Below are positions 7,709 through 14,927 of a stretch of 14,927 bases of DNA, one piece after another. The translations under genes were made by a program, and so were the position numbers. The stretch covers positions 1 to 14,927 of the forward strand of contig JSYX01000665.1 in assembly GCA_000787465.1 (NCBI GenBank), in the 5' to 3' direction. Each line of letters starts with the position of its first letter. Position 1 is the stretch's first letter. The notes below the pieces were generated by a model. That model was given only the letters and a program-made list of their open reading frames with translations, was not told the DNA's origin and searched no databases. Source of the DNA: Thermomucor indicae-seudaticae (taxonomy: Eukaryota > Mucoromycota > Mucoromycetes > Mucorales > Lichtheimiaceae).

Positions 7709-8308
7709 CAAAGTGGTAGAAGTAAAAGGATGAAAGAAAGAAAGAGAAAGAAGTGCAGTGGAGCCCTGCTCCGCCCGTGCCCAGCTCAAGATGTCTCTAT
7801 TTTGCCCCGAAAAGGTAATTTCGACCACTAATTTTGTTGCGTTCTGTCAGACCAAGGAGAAAGAAGAGACCTGCCCCTTTGGTCTTTCACGCAGTTTCCA
7901 TGACAACAGAATTATCTCTGTCTCTGACTGGGCTCCAGATGATTTCAGTCTTGGCTGTTCACTGACTTGGTCATAACGCAACAGGTCACAATCATGAAAA
8001 AGAAAATAAATTGCCGCCTCTTCCCCTCGTGCAGTAAATTTAGATATGCAGCACGCTCCTCTTTGTGTCGCAGATCTTTTCGTGGAACATTGGATCTCTA
8101 TACCTGCGGGGGAAAGCGGTTCGGATCGACGGAGCCGCCGAAACCTCAATTGCTATTCCGTGCTGCTCGCAACGGTCTGCGCATCAACTAAACGGATTAC
8201 TCCAGCCTAACAAAAAAATCAACTAAACGGTGCATTTCAGAAGGAGCTACAGTAGTTATTAATGTCTTATCTCAATGTAATATAGGCCAGAAGGGTTTTG
8301 CTATATAC
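7709..8308. promoter_or_regulatory. Upstream region of the deacetylase gene
   Basis: No gene was recognised. Immediately upstream of the deacetylase ATG the coding strand has a CTTTCTTTCTTT-type pyrimidine tract (about 7733-7752), often seen near fungal transcription starts. The context just before the ATG (CTTTG) is not a strong Kozak match. No convincing TATA box was seen. The open frames across 7760-8190 on both strands show no family resemblance and are probably chance. Confidence 0.4.
8183..8230. repeat. 13-bp direct repeat
   Basis: ATCAACTAAACGG occurs at 8183-8195 and again at 8218-8230. The function is unknown; it could be a duplicated regulatory word or a trace of a small duplication. 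Confidence 0.55.
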
Positions 8309-8584
8309 TCATCTGTGCAGTCCTAACTGACTCCACAAAGAGTACATAACAAGAGTAACAGACCCTGTTACGATAATGAGACCTTCGACGTCTTGAGGGA
8401 GAGTACCTTTGCAAAGCAAGTCGGACTGCTGTAGTATTCCATGTACCAATTCTTTGTCAATTCGGTTTCTATATGTCAATAATCCCACTGGCTCATGATA
8501 ATCTTCTATCGGCTCTCCCGTTGCTGACACCTGGATTTGCAAATAGCAGTTTAAATAACAAGTAGGACGAGACTTGCTGTTCAT
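8309..8584 (-). CDS. Hypothetical small protein with C-terminal hydrophobic segment
   Basis: A 91-codon ORF from ATG (8584-8582) to TGA (8311-8309). The family is not recognised. The N-terminal two thirds are mixed polar (for example EPIEDYHEPVGLLTYRNRID). The last 25 residues contain a hydrophobic run, GLIIVTGSVTLVMYSLW, ending QLGLHR, which would suit a tail anchor or the final membrane helix of a larger protein. No CDS joins it upstream that I can see. A GTACTC after GCAAAG (about 8410) is a weak donor candidate. It may be a real short gene, the last exon of a decayed gene, or chance. Confidence 0.3.
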   Translation of the reverse strand: MNSKSRPTCYLNCYLQIQVSATGEPIEDYHEPVGLLTYRNRIDKELVHGILQQSDLLCKGTLPQDVEGLIIVTGSVTLVMYSLWSQLGLHR

Positions 8585-8849
8585 TATCTTTTTCTCTCCA
8601 GGATGGCGTTTACTTTGAATGGTTGTCTGAAGACTTCAGCAGTCGTAGCGAAACTTGTTCCTTGATAAAAAGAGTCAGGGGTTCAGTGGCAAGCCAAAAT
8701 CGATCCGTTACTTCACAAGTGGGCCACAATACGGATGAAAAACGTGAAGGTATCAGTCGCTTCATCCTTCACTGTCGAATGCATTATTCAATGTTGCACG
8801 CTCCGATTTCGACTTCCGGCATGATATAAACCTTTGCGTAATCCTTTGA

Positions 8850-9966
8850 TTCTGTACTGCATATGTATGCCTGTCGTCCGCCACAGACGTCGTTGTCCTG
8901 TTAAAGACGAATGCTCGCTACTCGGACATCACCAACAGATCGATCGTTGAAGACTACGGTCGTATCCTCTTTGGTCCGGCTCACCGTATTCGATTGTGAA
9001 TATGGCGCCCTGACCCGTACGTCATTACGGAGTGTGGGTAGAACGCAAATGAGCTTACGCAATAGGCTTTACTAACGCTGATTAATGACTATCTTCGCTA
9101 AGCGATGACAAATTCGGCGACTCCAGTGGACCTGGGAGGGATTCGCTGGACAGTCTGTCTTAACGTGCTCTTGCGACGGGACTGGACCGGATTGTACGAT
9201 GAAGACATCCGCATTTCGGATGGAGGCGAATGAGTCTTTGGAAGCAGATCGCTGATTTCTTCCACATTTTTCAGCGTGTACGCTTCCCAAGGCGTAGCAA
9301 ACACGGTTCAGAGCGACGTGTTTATGGCTGAATAAGGAATGCAACTGCAAGGAAGATAACGAGGTCCTTCCACACTGTGACGAAAATGCTTGAGGAAATC
9401 GTCGTCCCGCTCGACACTATTTTGAACTAGCAGAGCGAGAGTGGAACGAATAGCAACATTGCCGCGTTTATGGGACGCTTTGACTAGGGTCCTGGTCAAG
9501 CCATTTTAATCCAAGCGGGAAGCCAACCGACAAGTCTACCTCCTTGCAGAGAAGCTTGGACTGGTGGGTCTGTATAACGAGATCCCAAGCGACATAGTCG
9601 AATATCTCAACCTAAGCGATCGACCAACTTGAGCTCACGGTTGACGAGCAGAGAGTAGCTGCCAGAAGACGTGAAGAATTCTCTTGCGGATCCTACACCG
9701 ACCAACCATCGACCTGCTATCTGAATTGACAACGATGTGGAGGCATTGCTACGAGAAGCAGAATATTCCTCCAGCGAAGTATACAGCAGGAGCATGTAAG
9801 TCGACAGACTCAGGATTACCGACGAGATCTCAATACGACTAGATGCAAAAGCAAAACTGTTTGGAAAAGCTATGCGGTCCGAACATCGCCTATGCCCTGA
9901 AAAAAGGCGTAAAACACACCCAAATATCGCACCTGCTGTAGATTACAAAAGCAGACGCTCAATATG
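8850..9966 (+). pseudogene. Decayed coding region of unknown family
   Basis: Successive plus-strand segments look protein-like but are broken by stops and frame changes. 8850-8999 reads ...TDVVVLLKTNARYSDITNRS and continues IVEDYGRILFGP. 9340-9429 contains ARKITRSFHTVTKMLEEIVV. 9426-9632 contains RVERIATLPRLWDALTRVLV, then one stop, then VYLLAEKLGLVGLYNEIPSD. 9725-9966 (80 codons, a single TAA at 9797) contains DVEALLREAEYSSSEVYSRS and ITDEISIRLDAKAKLFGKAM. The order and common strand suggest one old gene or transposon ORF. I do not recognise the family. No terminal repeats were found around it. The opposite-strand ORFs of 60-90 codons here are considered shadows. A further open stretch at 8566-8829 (with YFEWLSEDFSSRSETCS) might belong to the same relic. 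Confidence 0.35.
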
Positions 9967-10532
9967 AAAACATAAATGACCGAGTCTACATCGGGCTTGC
10001 CGCCCGTTTCACTTGTACATGCGCTCTGTAACATCGTTGCAACTCGACTCGACACTCGTAGGTCTTTCCGAGGCAGGAATCTATAGCCAGGTGGCAGACG
10101 CTGCGGTTAATATTATTGATAACTATCGCTTTTCTCGACAACAATTAAAGGCGGCTATTGTAAGACTTTAACGAGTTTACGTATCAACGCCATCAACTGA
10201 TGGCGTGCTGTTTTTCGGCATTTCTTTCGGCTTGATTTAGAAGAATCAAGGCGGTATTGGCATATCCTGTTCTTAGCGGCAGCATGATCCTGAAGGAACA
10301 GGCAAAGGAGTAAAACGATACCTGCAACTGCCAACATCGAAGAGTTCCGTACAAGTTGCGCCGCAAACTCGCTCGCAATTGTCTGAAGTGTTTGGTTTCA
10401 CTTGATGTAAAATGCATCACTGCTGAGGAAAACGTTCAATAAGATCAGTATTACGAGTTATATGTGAAGGATTGATTGACTGTCCTATTACAATGCGAAA
10501 TAACAGGGAAAAAACACGTTACAAATTAGCAA
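9967..10532. other. Spacer downstream of the ABC transporter gene
   Basis: No gene is supported; the - strand ORFs of 60-75 codons at 10155-10420 have no recognisable features. The stretch next to 10533 must hold the transporter 3' UTR. The sequence is AT-rich with no obvious hairpin or canonical polyadenylation signal that I can defend. Confidence 0.4.
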
Positions 10533-13500
10533 TTATCTTCGTTCCTTTACAAAAAATATAAGCCAAAGCAATGCAAATAGTATGAGTGATAGGAACATGG
10601 CTCCCAGCTTGATGACATCCGGCCAGTAATTTTTAGCATTGAAACCGAACGTAGACAAAATTGTGGCACCAGGAACCTATGGTTTGAGATTAGATTACAA
10701 TCTACTAACTTAACAGAGTCACACCTACATCAATATTAAGACCAAACCGCTCTTCAACAAGTTGCAAATACAGCATCTCGTTCACGAGCAAAGCCTCTAA
10801 GGCGTAATTGAAGAATGAAAGATGCTTGAGCCAGCCAAAATATGGTGACATGGAGTCTAAGTGAGCCCAAAGATAAGTTTTGAGAAATCCTGTCAGTAAA
10901 TAGATTTAAAGGTATACCTACCTTTGTTAAGCAAGAGACCCGCAAAAAGCATTGAGAATAGCATAACCAAGCAGCTCACCAGGTTTGCCATGGAGAGATT
11001 CTTGAAGACAACACCGACTGCCAGGCAAAGAGCAGCTGCGGTAAGGTTGAAAAGAACTAGGACAAGTAAAAATTTGAAGAATTCCGGAACACCCTCAACA
11101 AGTCCAACCATGTAATAGGATATGAGACCCATCATTAGAGGCGGGACCACACGAAGAGGGATAATGTCAAACAGAACCTTTAACACAGATTGTTAGACGG
11201 CTATTCTTGTTCTCCATATGCAAAAAAAGCCGCTTGTCTCGTTACCTTGGAAATGAAATAAATGCCAGGAGAATAATACCCATTGGCGCGTTCCCGTACA
11301 AACAGGATTCGTTCCGTCGAAAACACTTGAAGCGATGTCAAGCACATGAAACCCAACAGTGCCTCATAAAAGAAGAATAGACCCATGCGATTTTGGAAGC
11401 CAGCAATCGTATTTGATACTTGATAAAAGAGACCGCCACATATTACTAGATCGAAGTAAAAAAGTATTAGCTTCCCTTTTTCTTTTCCATTCCGCAATAA
11501 ATCCATGCTCCATTATATACTTACACGCAAGGACTACAGAGATAGCATAATGAGCAAACATGAGCATAGGGTTTCGATATAAATTCTTGAACGTCCTGTC
11601 CGCCAAAATCCGGAACTGAGAAATCCATCCAGGCCGTTCATGCGTGCTCACTGGCTTTGGAGGTACTACCGTGGCACCTTGTTCTGCTTCTTCAGGTGTG
11701 CTTGACCTAATAAAGCGTTTAGTTTAGATATTGCGACAAGAACAAGTCAGTGCACATACGCTGCAGCTAGTATACGCTCAATCTCATCCCGCACAGCAAC
11801 CGCCACAACGCTTTTATCGTAGGCTTCAATAAGTCGCTTCAGATGAGGTGTCAAGCCGTTCACATCTACTACTGCTGCATCTGTTGTTGTATTTTCCGTG
11901 TCCTCAATGACGATATCCGGCGCAGCAGAAGCCTGCCGCTGCTGTCGTTTCTTTCTGATCCGTTCACGACGTAACCGTTCCTGACGCGCGCCCAGTTCAG
12001 ATGCCCATTGCTCGCTCGTGTTCTCAAGCTCATCACTATATGGATCAAGATATGAGTTTAATGGCTGAGTCTGTGGCATTGTGGATGGCATTTGTTGCTG
12101 CTGACTGGTTCCCCTGTTCACTAAATCCTCCTGCTCAGGTGGCTGCTGTCGTGGTTCGATGGGCTGCATAGTGAGATCAATCAAGTAGTCTGCGATATTG
12201 AAGCCTGGCGGACAAGGATATCCAATGCTTTTAAAATAAGACTGTACACGGGGTTGAGGTCCTGAATACACTGTGTGCCCTTTTCCAAGCAAAACCAAAT
12301 GATCAAATAATGTAACGATATTTGAGCGAGGTTGATGGATGGTGAAAACTATCGTACGGTTGTAGTCTCTTGCCAGCGTAACCAAAGATTCTACGACGTT
12401 GTACGCGTTATACGCATCCAGACCGCTTGTAGGTTCGTCCAAAAACAAGATTGACGGGGATGTAACGAGTTCACAAGCAATGGCAACCCGTCGTCTCTCA
12501 CCGCCACTGATCGACCTGTCGCCTGCTTGCCCGATCTTCGAGTCTTTTATACCGTCAATTCCCAGTTCTTGCATGACTTCCATCACTCGGAATTTCTTGG
12601 CCGCATTACTCATCGAGCGCGGCAGACGTAACAAGGCCGAATACAGGATGGTCTCATACACTGTCAGAGTTGGTATCATCACATCCTCCTGATCAACGTA
12701 GCCGATAAGGCGTTTATATTCGGAGGGGGATAGGGAATGTCCGTTCACGTAGATGTCTCCGGAAACCGTGCCCGTTTTCGTTCTGTTCGCAAGGATATCA
12801 AGCAGTGTTGTCTTTCCAGATCCAGACGGACCCATGATTGCCATGACTTCACCCGGGCGAACCATACCCGTGACACCATTGAGAATGTTCATTTTGCCCA
12901 CGTTATATGAAATGTTTTCGAAGATAAGACTGGTAGGCGTATGCTCTGTCATAAGCTTTCCTGCCTCATCGTCTGCTAACTGAATGTATGCGCCTGAATT
13001 GCTGGATTTGCGGGCGAGGTAGGATACCCATATGGAAATGATGACAAGGAACCCAGCAACACCAGCGATGCCACTTATAATCATGATCCAATTAATCGGC
13101 CTAGTTGGTCTCTAGTGTAAAGGCATTGAGTAACTTCTAATGAGCAGATAACCAAATGAAACCGAGTTACCTTGAACCCTGGTACCATGGTATAATGCAA
13201 GCACTCTCCTGAGCTGCACGTCAAAAATATTGAGTCATCTCCAAAGACTGCCGATATTAATTCATCCATGGCCGGTTCTACAAGTCATGCTGTTGATAAC
13301 TCGCAAAGGCAACCCAATATGGTTGCACTCTATTACCTGAAAACGCACAGTTGGGTCCAGTACAATCAAAGGTTGCAGGTCCTTTAATCTCATCCTTCAG
13401 CATATCGGTAAGATCTAGCGATAATGTAGGTTACATAACGCTGATCAGCTCGCAACTTATGACATGCTGACATACCAATTGAGCCATCTTTCCCGCAAAG

Positions 13501-14532
13501 CATTTCGTCCTTTATACAACGGCATTCGATGGTTTCGCATCTGTAGTTTGTCTTGTTCGAATCATATTCATAATCTACAAGTTTCAAATTATTATCATTG
13601 CATGAAAATCTCGAGTTGCGACTAACCCTGATTGAATTGACACTCTTCCAGATGACAGTAAAAGGATTCGATTTCGTCCACCCAAACTAAAATAGCGATA
13701 TATTAGCCCCATGAACGTTAGGTAGGCGGATGCTCGCCATATCTATACTCGCATTGGAAATCACACGATGCCTGTTGCTTGTTGCATGAAAAGGTAACTT
13801 GCGGTATCTGATCTTTCAGTTGCTCCAGAATTTTTCTGTCTAATTATTTCGTTTTGGCAAGAAACAGCTCGGTTAACTTGATGCATAAGCATGAATCGGA
13901 TCCCGTGGCTCCGGCTTACTTGTCACATTGCACATTTGATGATTCTCAAATACCGTCAAACCACCACGGTAACAAGTACCGTTTAGACCCGTCGGTACCA
14001 ATGGGTCACATACAGAATCCATTGTACAGACTAGTTATATCAAGAAGTTAAGTATGTAGCGGTGATAAAAAGGGCCGGAGCACCTTCAATGGGGTCTTAC
14101 CGTTACAGTTGATGCCTTCCCAGCCTTCAGGGCATTCACAGTGATTATTCTCTCTAGGATTTCTATTTCTGCCATCCGCAAGCGCTCCACACACTTGAGA
14201 GAAAGAAATAATAAAGTAAATCAAAAGTATAGTAATCAATTCCTGCTAAAACGGAACATACATGGCTGTTTGCAATCGTCACCCCCAAATCCTGGTGGAC
14301 AATTGCATTTGCCGTTATACTCGCTGCAGTTTGCAAAGTGTAAACACTCAAAGCCGGGTAGCATGCAGTTGAAACATGGCGGGCAGTCTTTGTCGTCGCC
14401 AAGAAGAGGTGCAATTGAGGAGGAAGAGGAGGTATACGGAGTATAATAGCCAAGAGAGGAAATATTCTGTGCGTTGGTTGTATATAGCAGTAATGTTAAG
14501 CAAAACCAGAGGGTAAGGAGCCGCCGCCGCAT
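10533..14532 (-). CDS. ADP1: ABC transporter of the G/white-type fold with EGF-like N-terminus (Adp1p-like)
   Basis: Fourteen exons: 14532-14262, 14193-14101, 14030-13920, 13839-13753, 13686-13627, 13574-13476, 13414-13337, 13277-13171, 13111-11760, 11706-11525, 11445-11246, 11177-10922, 10856-10729, 10676-10533. Their sum is 3,168 nt, giving 1,055 aa; yeast Adp1p is about 1,050. A signal peptide (1-22) is followed by EGF-like cysteine modules ([24 protein letters not shown]) and further Cys-rich lumenal or extracellular sequence to about residue 300. Then a membrane helix (about 311-334) and the ATPase domain: Walker A GPSGSGKT (396-403), Q-loop Gln443, signature SGGERRR (504-510), Walker [12 protein letters not shown] (524-534), H-loop His561. 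A Gln- and charge-rich linker leads to a six-helix C-terminal domain ending FFVKERR. All catalytic motifs are intact, so ATP-driven transport is likely; the substrate is unknown. Eight introns crowd the 5' third, while the ATPase sits in one 1,352-nt exon. Intron 4 is GC-AG. The start context CAAAATG is good. Confidence 0.94.
13687..13752 (-). other. GC-AG intron (ABC transporter intron 4)
   Basis: CCAAT|GCGAGT to ATTTTAG, 66 bp. Using GC yields [15 protein letters not shown], which keeps the frame and fits the conserved CDFQFW pattern of Adp1-like proteins. The GT 4 nt downstream (GTATAG) would break the frame. Confidence 0.78.
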
Positions 14533-14880
14533 TTTGAGAGAGAAAAATCCCAAAAGCACGACGCGATGTGCCTTTTGTTCAAAGAAAACTCCCGTAAGGA
14601 AGCCCGCATGATCGGTGCTTGGCCATTTGCATCCAATCAGTGACTTGTGAAGTGCTACCGGATAAATGTTTTTCCTTTTTCCGTGCTTTTACGACTCTGA
14701 CAATGGCTTTAGATGGTACAGGGAACACCTCGGCGTCCTGTACTCCAGATTTGTCTACCATATATCACAGACAGCAACATATGCCTGATGCTTATTGGTT
14801 GCTCAACGAAATAAAATTCATGCGTAGATATTAGTTGCATCGATACGGTGCACAGTGAAAACCAGAAACTAGCGACTGCG
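14533..14880. promoter_or_regulatory. Upstream region of the ABC transporter gene
   Basis: No gene was seen. On the transporter strand the ATG is preceded by a TTTTTCTCTCTC pyrimidine tract (14534-14550). The short ORFs here overlap on both strands without features. If the right-hand neighbour is real, this is a divergent intergenic promoter region. Confidence 0.4.
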
Positions 14881-14887
14881 TATAAAT
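14881..14887 (+). promoter_or_regulatory. Candidate TATA box for a rightward gene outside the window
   Basis: TATAAAT on the plus strand is followed by about 40 nt of A-rich, G-poor sequence (ACAACAAACCAAA at the edge) that resembles a fungal 5' leader. No start codon of a downstream gene is inside the window, so this rests on the motif alone. Confidence 0.28.
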
Positions 14888-14927
14888 GAAGATATCTTTG
14901 GAGTTTAACAAGCTACAACAAACCAAA

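Noticed and set aside
7758..8191. Overlapping ORFs of 72-100 codons on both strands upstream of the deacetylase
   Set aside because: No motif, signal or splice support; they overlap each other and lie where the promoter should be.
9072..9350. A 92-codon minus-strand ORF, MQLHSLFSHKHVALN...
   Set aside because: It overlaps another minus-strand frame and is antisense to the plus-strand relic; the composition is not convincing and there are no family features.
12399..12983. Plus-strand ORFs of 76 and 97 codons opposite the ABC ATPase domain
   Set aside because: They are antisense to the strongly conserved Walker A to signature region and show only mirrored codon bias.
1..14927. CRISPR array, rRNA or tRNA gene, or bacterial-type operon
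   Set aside because: No regularly spaced repeats, no tRNA-like T-loop/anticodon arrangement and no rRNA-like sequence were seen; the genes are intron-rich and eukaryotic.

Overview
The window looks like nuclear DNA of a filamentous fungus, most likely Mucoromycota (Mucorales-like). The reasons are: short introns (52-118 bp) in nearly every gene, a GPI-type secreted chitin/polysaccharide deacetylase of the kind abundant in chitosan-walled moulds, an intron-rich ABC transporter closely resembling yeast Adp1p, and a nest of decayed DNA transposons (Tnp2/CACTA-like, hAT, TnpB/Fanzor-like). The assignment to phylum is inference. Everything was read by eye, with no database search.

Layout. 1-1127: + strand fragment of a Tnp2-type (EnSpm/CACTA, Plavaka-like) transposase with one 60-bp intron, truncated at its 3' end. 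1327-3210: - strand hAT transposase pseudogene with BED finger, DDE core and C-terminal dimerisation domain, broken by three frameshifts, each explained by one missing base. 3846-4278: + strand C-terminal piece of a TnpB/Fanzor-like RuvC nuclease with one frameshift, starting just where the hAT element appears to end. 4284-4373: possible last exon of a lost - strand gene. 5108-5255: a 144-bp MITE with perfect 26-bp terminal inverted repeats and TA duplications.

5508-7708 (-): a 12-exon chitin deacetylase-like gene (488 aa) with signal peptide, complete CE4 motif set and GPI-type tail. Its splicing is unusual: exons of 25, 20 and 16 nt, and three GC-AG introns. 8309-8584 (-): a 91-codon ORF with a hydrophobic tail. 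8850-9966 (+): stop-ridden open stretches in changing frames that look like a decayed gene of unknown family.

10533-14532 (-): a 14-exon gene for a 1,055-aa half-size ABC transporter of the G/white-type fold, with EGF-like cysteine-rich N-terminus, an ABC domain with all motifs, and six C-terminal membrane segments. One of its 13 introns is GC-AG. The right edge has a possible TATA box for a rightward gene outside the window.

How it fits together: the left 4.3 kb is transposon debris and the right 9.4 kb carries two apparently intact host genes. The deacetylase should act at the cell surface on chitin and the transporter in a membrane. Nothing in the sequence ties them to one pathway. The most unusual signals are the density of GC-AG introns (4 of 24) and the 20-nt exon that carries a metal-binding motif of the deacetylase.
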